The notes under the pieces: model-generated | The model's input: the letters and a program-made list of their open reading frames with translations, nothing else | Database searches by the model: none | Told to the model about the DNA's origin: nothing | Made by a program: the position numbers and the translations under genes | Assembly: GCA_012841565.1 (NCBI GenBank) | Contig: DUUM01000291.1 | Location: 1 to 11,951, forward strand | Source: Candidatus Epulonipiscium sp. | GTDB lineage: Bacteria; Bacillota_A; Clostridia; Lachnospirales; Cellulosilyticaceae | DNA length: 11,951 nt | Direction: 5' to 3' | Shown: in pieces, positions 1 through 7,209 of the stretch | Layout: each line of letters opens with the position of its first letter | How positions within the stretch are numbered: position 1 is the stretch's first letter

Positions 1-2
1 CT

Positions 3-1229
3 GTGGTTACAATTAAAATATCAAGTGATCCAGAACTTATTATCAAAGCATCTCAAAACTTTTTAAACCAAAAAGAAGATTACATTATGCATATGGTAAC
101 AGATGTTCTTGAGGGGAATATTCGTGAAATCATTGGTACAATGACACTTCGTGAAATGATCTCAGATAGACAAGAATTTGCTAAGCGAGTAGAAGAAAAC
201 GCTGTGCCAGATATGGCTAAAATGGGAATTGAAATCGTTTCATTTAACGTACAAAACTTCTGGGATGAGAACGGCATTATCGAGGCCTTAGGGGTAGAGA
301 ATACAGCTAAGATCAAAATGGAAGCACAAATCGTACGAGCAGGAGCGGATAGGGATGTTAAAGTAGCTCAAGCTAGAGCGAACAAAGCAGCTAACGATGA
401 AGAAGTTAAGTCAAAGCAAGAAATTGCTGAAAAGCAACATGAGCTTAATATTAAAACAGCACAACTCAAAAAGGCTGCTGATACACAAGCTGCTGAAGCA
501 GACGCAGCATATGATATTCAAAAAGAAAATCAACGTAAAACTATTGAGATTGCAACTGCGGATGCGAACTTAGCCCGTCAAGAAAAAGAAATTGAACTAC
601 AGAAACGTGAAGTTCAAATCGCAGAACAAAAGCTCGATGGCCTTGTTAAGAAAAAAGCTGAAGCCGATCGTTATGCCAGAGGCCAAGTAGCAGACGCAGA
701 TCTATATGAAACACAAAAAAGAGCTGAGGCTAGAATTGCCCAGGCTAAAGCCGAAAGACAAGAACGTGAAGAATATGCGATTGGGGTTAAAGCCGTTGCA
801 CTTGCTGAAGCTGATGGTATTCGTGCAAAAGGTCTTGCCGAAGCTGAGGGAATCGATAAGAAAGCCGAAGCCATGGCTAAAATGGATAAAGCAGCTATCT
901 TAGAAATGTATTTTAAAACATTACCTGAGATTGCTAAGTACGCAGCAACAACACTTGATAACATTGATAATTTAACCGTATACGGAACAGATGGTGCGTC
1001 TAAACTTGCCGAATCATCTACTAAAATTATTGCTCAATTATCAAATGGCCTATCTGACAGTCTAGGTCTTGACCTAGAGTCAATTGTTTCTGGTCTTTTA
1101 GGTGGAACCATGGCATCAAAAATGGGAACAAAATCAAATCAACAGGCTAAATCAACCGACAAAACAATTATAACCGAAATCGAAACGGATAAGGATCTAA
1201 AAACAACTACTAAAATCATACAGGACTAG
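3..1229 (+). CDS. Flotillin-family membrane scaffold protein (5' end outside window)
   Basis: The last 408 or so residues of a flotillin (FloT/YuaG-like), a protein that organises membrane microdomains and forms large oligomers on the inner face of the membrane. The visible part starts inside the SPFH domain (residues about 1-100, with the family-like stretches VLEGNIREIIGTMT and MAKMGIEIVSFNV). A long Ala/Glu/Lys/Gln-rich coiled coil follows (about 105-295, with many EA repeats such as AEADGIRAKGLAEAEG), then the conserved flotillin C-terminal segment (AAILEMYFKTLPEIAKYAA, DNIDNLTVYG). Compared from memory with B. subtilis FloT (about 509 residues), roughly 110 residues including the N-terminal membrane anchor lie upstream of the window. 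The frame is open at the left edge, so the GTG at position 3 is not taken as the start. The stop codon overlaps the first helix strand of RNA-like element A. Family assignment is confident; the biological role here is inferred from the family. Confidence 0.93.
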   Translation: MVTIKISSDPELIIKASQNFLNQKEDYIMHMVTDVLEGNIREIIGTMTLREMISDRQEFAKRVEENAVPDMAKMGIEIVSFNVQNFWDENGIIEALGVENTAKIKMEAQIVRAGADRDVKVAQARANKAANDEEVKSKQEIAEKQHELNIKTAQLKKAADTQAAEADAAYDIQKENQRKTIEIATADANLARQEKEIELQKREVQIAEQKLDGLVKKKAEADRYARGQVADADLYETQKRAEARIAQAKAERQEREEYAIGVKAVALAEADGIRAKGLAEAEGIDKKAEAMAKMDKAAILEMYFKTLPEIAKYAATTLDNIDNLTVYGTDGASKLAESSTKIIAQLSNGLSDSLGLDLESIVSGLLGGTMASKMGTKSNQQAKSTDKTIITEIETDKDLKTTTKIIQD

Positions 1230-1406
1230 GTGACTCATAGGGAGATACAAGAGATGTTGAAGCTATGTTAGGAACATAATGGTGGCTATAGTGGAGTAGA
1301 GTAAACTGACAATTATGTAACGGGTGGATAGTATCATCGCGCCTCACCTCCATAGGTATAACCCACGAATTCTGACAAGAAGTTGGAATTCGTGGGTTAT
1401 TTTTTT
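1228..1406 (+). ncRNA. RNA-like element A: candidate structured RNA with terminator
   Basis: Unrecognised element, called because a related copy (element B) lies at 8868-9133. Visible structure: outer helix AGGTGA (1228-1233) with TCACCT (1344-1349); a stem CATAG (1236-1240)/CTATG (1263-1267) around an AGATACAA motif (1243-1250); TATGTAA (1314-1320); a hairpin GGTGG (1323-1327)/TCATC (1334-1338, using G-U pairs) with loop ATAGTA; the octamer TCACCTCC (1344-1351); and a terminal 15-bp helix (1358-1372 with 1386-1400) followed by T residues. Positions 1314-1364 align without gaps to 8899-8949, with 40 of 51 identical by my count. It begins within the flotillin stop codon, so it could be a 3'-UTR element, an orphan riboswitch-like leader or a dispersed repeat. 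No intact gene follows on this strand. Confidence 0.5.
1358..1406 (+). terminator. Rho-independent terminator of flotillin/element A
   Basis: Perfect 15-bp inverted repeat (ATAACCCACGAATTC at 1358-1372, complement at 1386-1400), 13-nt loop, then seven T residues (1400-1406). It forms the 3' end of element A and would terminate flotillin transcription. Confidence 0.9.
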
Positions 1407-1582
1407 GTACCTATATTAAGTAAATGAGATTAGAAATAGGATGATTGATACAAATTAGTAGGTTAAGATAATACCAAGAGTAAATTAATAGGGAAAATTA
1501 ATTCAACGTGTGAAATAGTACTTTCGGCAGAATACAATAAGAGGGTTATATTATTTAGGATATATCCTTTAGTTCTTATCTT
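1407..1582. other. Intergenic stretch, no gene seen
   Basis: AT-rich spacer between element A and the end of the lacI remnant. The first 20 or so bases (TATATTAA region) still resemble the sequence just after element B. A 12-nt palindrome AGGATATATCCT (1557-1568) lies 15 nt past the lacI remnant's stop; it has no T-run suited to a terminator. I see no credible ORF, promoter or RNA. Confidence 0.6.
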
Positions 1583-2092
1583 TTATGTGGTTTTTCTTTC
1601 GATTAAACTTACAGGTAAAATGTTTTCTATAGTTACTTCTTTTTTTTCTATTTTATCGATTAAAACTTTTACTGCAAGTTCTCCCATCCTTTTCACATCC
1701 TGCCGTATGGTGGTTAAAGGAGGAAGTGACATGGATGCTATATCGATATCGTCATAGCCAACAATCTTAAGATCTTTTGGAATCTCTTTTTTAAATAAAT
1801 GAGCAACATGTAACAATGAGAATGCCAGTAAATCACTTCCGGCAAAGATGCCATCTATGTCAGGATGTTTTTCGAAAATTTTATGGGCTAGTTTTCCATA
1901 ACTATCTAAAGTCTCAATTTTTGATTGTTCCATAATATAATCAATGTTTTTTTCTGATACCACATCTAAAAAAGCTTGGGTACGGCTATTTGCAGAAATA
2001 TCTATTTCTAAAGGACCACTTATATGTGCAATCTTTTTACAACCTTTATTAATTAAAAGGTTAGTTGCCAGTAATCCACCATTATAAAATTG
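1583..2092 (-). pseudogene. LacI-family transcriptional regulator, N-terminal half deleted
   Basis: On the minus strand the frame stays open from CAA at 2090-2092 to TAA at 1583-1585, about 169 residues. It encodes the C-terminal part of the sugar-binding effector domain of a LacI/GalR regulator: N-G-G-L-L-A-T-N-L-L-I followed by GCKKIAHISGP, a later IDGIFAGSDLLAF, and IVGYDDIDIAS followed by PPLTTIRQD, all in family order. A normal member has about 335 residues, so the helix-turn-helix, hinge and first half of the effector domain (about 160 residues) are missing. The frame stops at once upstream (TAA at 2093-2095), where the opposite-strand binding-protein gene begins. A GTG at 1961-1963 opens the longest in-frame ORF but lies inside the conserved domain. 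Without the HTH this cannot act as a normal repressor. I infer that it once sat divergent from the binding-protein gene and regulated it. Confidence 0.88.
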
Positions 2093-3438
2093 TTAGCGTT
2101 AGGTCTTTCTGCACTATTAATGTTTTCGCTATTTTCGGGTTGTTCTAAAAATGAAGCTGTTAATACAACACCGGCTGAGGGAAAAGAAATTCAAAAAGAA
2201 GCGGAACAAGTGGAGAAAACAGAACCAGTAAAGATAACGTTTTTAATACTTCGGCAGAAGTAAATAATGAATTCGATGAATTATTTAAAATGTATCATGA
2301 CCAAAATCCAAATGTAACGATTGAGCTTATTCCAACACCAGTTGGGGGAGCCCAGATAGAAAAGTTTCAGTCTTTGATAGCTTCTGGTAGCCCAGCTACT
2401 ATTGCTAACCTTGATCCAGGTTTTATTCAGTTATATAATGATAAGTTTTTAGACTTAGAGCCTATGAAGGCGGAATATGAAGCAGTAGCACAACCAGGCG
2501 CCATAGAAGGAGCTTTACTAGATGGTAAATTCCTAGGCATTCCATATACAGTTCAAGGTTATGGTTTGTTATATAATACGCGTGTTGTTGAGGAAGCTAT
2601 TGGAACAACTTTTGATCCAAAAACAATTAAAACGCGGGATGATTTAGAAGCTTTATTTGAAGAGATTGCTGCTACGGGCAAGTCACCAATGCTACTTCAT
2701 GGAGCAGACTGGTCTCTTGGTGCACACTATCTTGGGTTAACATATTCTTTACAATCCAAAAAGGTTTCAGAAAATCTTGAATTTGTAGGTGGATTGAAAG
2801 ATGGAAGTGCTGATTTAGCAAGTAATCCCAAGTTTAATGGGTTGATGGATACATTTGACCTATTGAGCAAATACAACCTTAGGATTGAGGATCCTCTTGT
2901 TGCAGACCATGATAGGGATAGTATGGATTTTGCAAAAGGAGAAGCAGCATTTTATTTTATGGGTGACTGGTTATGGTCAACAATCGGAAATATGGAAGAC
3001 AGAGATGAAGAATTTGGTATGATACCTGTACCAATTAGTAATGATCCTGCCGATGAGGATAATATGAGGGTAGCAGTTAGCCAACCTAAATTAATGGCTA
3101 TTGATAATTCTGGCTCAACCCCGGAGCAGCAAGAGGCTGCTAAAGATTTTCTTAAATGGATGCTTACTAGTAAAGAAGGACAAGAGATGTTGACGGTTAA
3201 AATGGGCTTTACAATGCCATATAAAGATGTAGATGCAAAAAGTACCAATGTACTTGCTACAATTGTTAGTGGATATATTGGTGAAGGAAATACAATTGAC
3301 ATAGGTGTAATTAATAATTTTCCAGCAGATTACTGGGCAAAGACAGGTGCTTCAATGCAAAAGTATCTAGTTGATAAGATAGACCGCGCAGGACTTGCAG
3401 AAGAAGTTCAAGATTATTGGAAATCAGTTAAAGAGTAA
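2090..3438 (+). pseudogene. ABC sugar-transport substrate-binding lipoprotein, start lost and frameshifted
   Basis: Family 1 extracellular solute-binding protein, the lipid-anchored receptor of an ABC carbohydrate importer. Frame 1 (2090-2263) encodes most of a lipoprotein signal peptide ending in lipobox F-S-G-C (Cys codon 2141-2143), then an acidic linker, and stops at TAA 2261. The mature protein continues in another frame from about 2241 to 3438 (AEVNNEFDELFKMYHDQNP, then PYTVQGYGLLYNTRVV, GEAAFYFMGDWLW, FLKWMLTSKEGQEML). Adding one T to the five-T run at 2240-2244 restores ITFFNTSAEV, so one base appears lost there. No ATG or ribosome binding site lies in front of the signal peptide; the sequence runs straight into the truncated lacI remnant. 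The ATG at 2290 also lacks a ribosome binding site. Without the lesions it would be about 450 residues, normal for the family. No permease genes follow. The frameshift alone could be a sequencing error; the missing start is a separate lesion. Confidence 0.85.
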
Positions 3439-3457
3439 TAAACTAAATGATTATAAG

Positions 3458-3497
3458 TATAAAATAGGCATAGATTAATATCTTTGCCTATTTTATA
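3458..3497. terminator. Hairpin terminator after the binding-protein pseudogene
   Basis: Inverted repeat TATAAAATAGGCA (3458-3470) with its exact complement (3485-3497), 13 bp around a 14-nt loop. T residues make up the outer part of the 3' arm and A residues the 5' arm, so it could work in both directions, although the T-run beyond the stem is poor. Confidence 0.65.
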
Positions 3498-3524
3498 TCA
3501 ACAATAAATTAAGAGGGACTTGAT

Positions 3525-4349
3525 ATGATGAAAAAAAGAATAAATTGGAGAGATGTTGGGACATTTAAAGTTATTGAGCTAACAGGTGTAACGCCATTAC
3601 CTTTAGATAAAACATGTGACCAGCTGATGACTGGAAATTTTGATATGGAAGTAACGGGAATAGCCACGACCTTTATGGCTACAATAGAGGTCATAAAGGA
3701 GGCAATAAACCAAGGGATTAATATGATTATTACCCATGAACCCACGTGGTATACGGGACATGATGAGACTTCTTGGTTGAAAGATGACCCTATTTACCAT
3801 CAAAAATTAGCTTTGATTGAAAAGCACAACATTGCCATATGGCGCTTTCATGATCATATGCATATGGCAAAAGAAGATGGTATTTTAAGAGGCGTTATTA
3901 AAGAATTACAATGGCAAGACTATGTTTCGCCAGAAAATAAGCACTGCATTCAAATACCAAAAATGTCAGTAGAATCACTTTGTGAGTATTTGAAGGAAAA
4001 ATTAGATATTAAGATGGTACGTCTAGTCGGTAAACGTAAAGATGTGGTTGAGAGAATAGGTCTATTTGTGGGTGGTTTTAGCTTAGGGTTTGGTACTGAA
4101 CAATTTCCTATGGAAATCTTGCGAGACGAAGACTTAGATGTAGTAATATGTGGTGATATTTTGGAATGGACCATCTGTCCTTATATTCGCGATGCTGCTG
4201 AGTTGGGTATGAACAAAGCTATGATTGTGATTGGCCATGAAAGAAGCGAAGAGGCAGGCATGAAACATTTGGTAGACTGGCTTAAGCCTTCTTTTAAAGA
4301 CACAGAAATTGTATTTATTGATGCAAAAGAACCTTTTGACTATTTATAG
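3525..4349 (+). CDS. NIF3-like (DUF34) metal-binding protein
   Basis: 274 residues, the usual length for single-domain NIF3/YbgI-family proteins, which form toroidal oligomers with a dinuclear metal site. Their reaction is not settled; the name 'GTP cyclohydrolase 1 type 2' is widely used but not proven generally. Metal-site motifs are in family order: MIITHEPTW (H71, E72; many members have HHP here), FHDHMHMA (H109, H111) and IGHERSEE (H238, E239, E242). The start is the first of two adjacent ATGs (3525 and 3528), preceded by AGAGGG at about 3512-3517; the second ATG is possible. It lies downstream of a hairpin terminator and may start a unit that continues into the DUF3237 and esterase genes. 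The gene looks intact. Its link to carbohydrate metabolism is by position only. Confidence 0.85.
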   Translation: MMKKRINWRDVGTFKVIELTGVTPLPLDKTCDQLMTGNFDMEVTGIATTFMATIEVIKEAINQGINMIITHEPTWYTGHDETSWLKDDPIYHQKLALIEKHNIAIWRFHDHMHMAKEDGILRGVIKELQWQDYVSPENKHCIQIPKMSVESLCEYLKEKLDIKMVRLVGKRKDVVERIGLFVGGFSLGFGTEQFPMEILRDEDLDVVICGDILEWTICPYIRDAAELGMNKAMIVIGHERSEEAGMKHLVDWLKPSFKDTEIVFIDAKEPFDYL

Positions 4350-4360
4350 ATATAACATTA

Positions 4361-4396
4361 GCGTATTATATGATATTATAAAATCATATAATATGC
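4361..4396 (+). terminator. AT-rich hairpin between the NIF3-like and DUF3237 genes
   Basis: A 14-bp inverted repeat (4361-4374 with 4383-4396, one G-U pair) around an 8-nt loop, followed by TTGATTTTT. It could be a weak terminator or attenuator for the upstream gene. Because the DUF3237 ribosome binding site starts only 12 nt later, it could also influence that gene, or be an operator. Confidence 0.45.
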
Positions 4397-4419
4397 TTGA
4401 TTTTTATGGAGGTAAGAAA

Positions 4420-4839
4420 ATGAATTTAGCAGCAGAATTTATTATGGAACTGAATGTAGAGTGTGTCAAGGAACTTGATGTGGGAAGGGGATTAGATGGT
4501 CATTTGAAAGTGATAGGTATTGTTGGAGGTACATTTACAGGGAAACTCTCTGGAATAATAATACCTGGAGGCGCTGATTGGAATACGCAAAAACAAGGGA
4601 ATATAGGCCATGTTTTTGCAAAGTATTTAATACAAACCAATGACGGAGAATATATTGCAATTGAAAATTCAGGTGTCATCGATTTTGCGGACAATACTTC
4701 AATTATTAAAACAACACCAAGATTTACTGCAGATTACAATGGGAAATATGGATGGCTTAATAAGGGTGTATATGTTGCAAGCCTTCAGGGAAGTGAAGTG
4801 CCTAATAGTGTAAACATTAAGGTTTATAAAATGTTGTAA
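4420..4839 (+). CDS. DUF3237 family protein
   Basis: 139 residues starting at the ATG at 4420, which has a strong GGAGGT (4408-4413) six bases upstream. A longer open frame reaches back to 4309 but overlaps the NIF3-like gene and the hairpin, so it is rejected. Family hallmarks are clear: GRGLDGHLKVIGIVGGTFTG (residues 22-41), LSGIIIPGGADWN (43-55), then a TNDGEYIAIENSG strand (73-85), matching the DUF3237/UPF0311 beta-barrel fold. No catalytic activity is established for the family. There is no signal peptide or membrane segment, so it should be cytoplasmic. It sits 19 nt upstream of the esterase gene and is probably cotranscribed with it. Confidence 0.85.
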   Translation: MNLAAEFIMELNVECVKELDVGRGLDGHLKVIGIVGGTFTGKLSGIIIPGGADWNTQKQGNIGHVFAKYLIQTNDGEYIAIENSGVIDFADNTSIIKTTPRFTADYNGKYGWLNKGVYVASLQGSEVPNSVNIKVYKML

Positions 4840-4858
4840 AATAAAAGGAGATGGAATT

Positions 4859-5659
4859 ATGGCGTTGATTCAAGCACAATTTTATTCGGAAAACCTAAAG
4901 AGGAGTGTTCCTTTTAGTGCTCTTTTACCGATTGATACCATTGAAATACCTGGGGAACAGGTAATACCAAAACTTAAGAATATGAAAACTTTATATTTGC
5001 TACATGGATACTCAGCTAATCATATGGATTGGTTATATGGTTCACGTATACAAGAATTGTCTTTAAAATATGGCGTGGCTGTTATCATGCCATCAGGAGA
5101 TAATAATTTTTATTTGGATCAGAAGGAAAAGGGTGAATGGTATGGTGAATTTATTGGCAATGAATTGCTAGAAATGACTAGAAAACTATTTCATCTTTCA
5201 AATAGACGAGAAGATACCTACATTGGTGGTCTTTCTATGGGAGGATTTGGGGCAATACGAAATGGTTTAAAATATAGTGATAATTATGGTGGGATCATTG
5301 CTTTATCTTCTGCCCTAATTACAAATAAAATAGCTGGTATTTCACCTGGTTATAAAGATAATATAGCCTCATACGGATATTACACAAATGTGTTTGGAGA
5401 CCTGAAACAATTAAGAGGAAGCGATAATGATCCAGAAGCCCTTATTACGCAGTTGAAAAATGAAAGTAAAACCATACCCAATATTTATATGGCTTGTGGA
5501 ACAGAAGATTTTCTTTTAGAAGAAAACAGAGATTTTAATGAGTTTCTAAATACAGAAAGCATTTCTCATGTCTATATAGAAAGCCCGGGTACTCATGACT
5601 GGAAGTTCTGGGACGACTATATTGAGAAGGCCATACTATGGATGCTTAATGATAAGTGA
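4859..5659 (+). CDS. Alpha/beta-hydrolase esterase (esterase D / EstA-like)
   Basis: 266-residue serine esterase of the esterase D-like group, which includes S-formylglutathione hydrolase, tributyrin esterase EstA and acetyl- or feruloyl-esterases. Motifs: oxyanion-hole segment LYLLHGYSANHMDW (about 45-58), nucleophile elbow GGLSMGG (Ser126), probable acid Asp217 in ACGTEDF, and catalytic His246 in GTHDW. Length and order match the family, and the protein is probably cytoplasmic because no signal peptide is visible. AAAGGAG lies just upstream of the ATG at 4859. The stop (5657-5659) comes 14 nt before the sensor-kinase ATG, so the two are likely cotranscribed. Next to a sugar-type regulatory pair, a plausible role is deacylation of imported sugars or oligosaccharides, but the substrate cannot be read from the sequence. 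Confidence 0.88.
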   Translation: MALIQAQFYSENLKRSVPFSALLPIDTIEIPGEQVIPKLKNMKTLYLLHGYSANHMDWLYGSRIQELSLKYGVAVIMPSGDNNFYLDQKEKGEWYGEFIGNELLEMTRKLFHLSNRREDTYIGGLSMGGFGAIRNGLKYSDNYGGIIALSSALITNKIAGISPGYKDNIASYGYYTNVFGDLKQLRGSDNDPEALITQLKNESKTIPNIYMACGTEDFLLEENRDFNEFLNTESISHVYIESPGTHDWKFWDDYIEKAILWMLNDK

Positions 5660-5673
5660 GTAAAGGTGCAAAT

Positions 5674-7209
5674 ATGAAAAAGCATAATAAATCTTTGGTT
5701 ACTAGAATAACCATAGGTACTGTGGTGTTGTTAGTGATTTCGCTTGTAGTTTTGATTACTAATTATCTTTATTCTGTTTATGTGCTCAAAAATAATATTA
5801 TTAGCTCGAAATCTAATATGCTAAATATTTATATTAATAACATGGATAATATTTTAAGTAACGCTGAGAGGGACTTAGATGATATCGTAACAAATATAGG
5901 GGATTTTTCTGATTTAGCTAATGAAGATGAGGCAACACGCTATTTTTTATCTATTAAAACCTTGGATATTATAACCAATAGGATTAGTAGCAATAGAAAT
6001 TCAGATGCATTAATTGTATATAATAAAGAATCGGATACCTATCTAGCAGCTTACAGTAATCAGATGAGCGTCAATAATAAATGGGATTTAGTTGAATTAG
6101 CAAAACTAGATGACATTAAAAATCACATTAGAAAAATGGTATGGTCCATAGCAAGAATGAATGAGAATGTATATTTTTATAAAGCATATACACTTGCTTC
6201 TACGAGAGTTATAAGCATTGTGACACCCAAAAAACTGATGTCACTGATAGATACCACAATATCAGATCCTGGATTATTGATTTTAACGGATCAATTGGGA
6301 GAAAAAATTATATCAGATGGTATTACAGACTATGATGATATGGATGCAGCCATACCTAATAACGCTTCAGTGGTTAAAAATTATAAGGGAAAATATATGA
6401 TTGTGTCCAGTCAACTCCAAAAGGCAGAAGCGAGATTGTCTGCTGTACTGGGAAGAACGAATATTCTTTTGGGGTTAAGTCTTATTCAATGGACAATCAT
6501 ACTATTAGGTGGCTTATTTCTGATGACCATGCCATTTATAATTAATTATCTAAATAAGGAAATTATAAAACCAATTAATCGTCTTATTACTGGAATAGGT
6601 GAGGTTGAACAAGGTAACCTTGAATACCATGTAGAAATACATGAGGAATCCAAAGAAGAAATTCGTACTTACATTGATGCTTTAGTGGTGCACTTTCGCT
6701 ATGTTTTAAAGGGAACTATGACACAAGTAACAATTGATGATGAAATCAATCACATTAAGAATTATATTGCCATGCAGGAAATACGATTCCCGGGGAGTAT
6801 ATTTTACGTGGTGGATTTGGATCAGGACATTAAAATTATGCAAGTACCCCAATTACTTATGTTAACCGTTGTGGAAAATGCCTTTAAACATGCTATGACC
6901 TTAGATGACACGTTATCTATTTTCATAAAGATCGGGAAAGTGATCCATCATGAAGAGGAAACAATACAAATAATTATTGAAGATAATGGTGAGGGATTTC
7001 CTGAAGAGACGATTGAAAAAGTTAATAATGATTGTTTAGAAGACACTCAAGATGGTTCGAAAATTGGTATTTCTAATATTAAAAAGACACTAAAGTTACT
7101 GTATGGAAATAAAGGTAGTTTGCGAATTTCAAATGTTGAACCGTGTGGAGCCAAAATATCTATTATCCTGCCAATTGAGGTGAATGAAAATGAAACTGAT
7201 CATAATTGA
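5674..7209 (+). CDS. YesM-type sensor histidine kinase lacking its phospho-acceptor segment
   Basis: 511 residues from the ATG at 5674, preceded by AAAGGTG (5662-5668); an upstream in-frame GTG at 5656 overlaps the esterase stop and is less likely. Order: TM1 (about 11-36), extracellular sensor (40-260), TM2 (about 265-291), HAMP (EIIKPINRLITGIGEVEQGN, 296-315), then N box VVENAFKH (399-406), G1 box EDNGEGF (436-442) and G2 box KIGISNI (463-469). In YesM kinases the HAMP is followed by about 70-80 residues with a coiled coil and the QINPHFLYN-like histidine motif, before a conserved HFRYV-KG segment. Here the HAMP sequence ...EEIRTYIDA runs directly into LVVHFRYVLKG (residues 328-346), so that segment, including the phosphorylated histidine, is absent in frame. 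The kinase probably cannot autophosphorylate. It overlaps the response regulator by 20 nt. Confidence 0.9.
   Translation: MKKHNKSLVTRITIGTVVLLVISLVVLITNYLYSVYVLKNNIISSKSNMLNIYINNMDNILSNAERDLDDIVTNIGDFSDLANEDEATRYFLSIKTLDIITNRISSNRNSDALIVYNKESDTYLAAYSNQMSVNNKWDLVELAKLDDIKNHIRKMVWSIARMNENVYFYKAYTLASTRVISIVTPKKLMSLIDTTISDPGLLILTDQLGEKIISDGITDYDDMDAAIPNNASVVKNYKGKYMIVSSQLQKAEARLSAVLGRTNILLGLSLIQWTIILLGGLFLMTMPFIINYLNKEIIKPINRLITGIGEVEQGNLEYHVEIHEESKEEIRTYIDALVVHFRYVLKGTMTQVTIDDEINHIKNYIAMQEIRFPGSIFYVVDLDQDIKIMQVPQLLMLTVVENAFKHAMTLDDTLSIFIKIGKVIHHEEETIQIIIEDNGEGFPEETIEKVNNDCLEDTQDGSKIGISNIKKTLKLLYGNKGSLRISNVEPCGAKISIILPIEVNENETDHN

Noticed and set aside
1315..1345. T-box leader, from GGGTGG...CGCG resembling the T-box antiterminator sequence
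   Set aside because: The GGTGG is part of a hairpin with a 6-nt loop and a CCACC partner in element B; no specifier stem I is visible and no tRNA synthetase or amino-acid gene follows.
1520..1540. TTCGGCAGAA shared between 1523 and 2250 as a direct repeat around the lacI/binding-protein region
   Set aside because: Only about 10 identical bases; the second copy is inside well-conserved coding sequence, so chance is the simpler explanation.
1557..1568. Palindrome AGGATATATCCT as a terminator or operator for the lacI remnant
   Set aside because: No loop, no T-run on the minus strand, and too short to be distinctive in AT-rich DNA.
2236..2290. Programmed frameshift in the binding-protein gene
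   Set aside because: No stimulatory structure or slippery heptamer of the usual type is evident, the family does not use frameshifting, and the gene also lacks its start.
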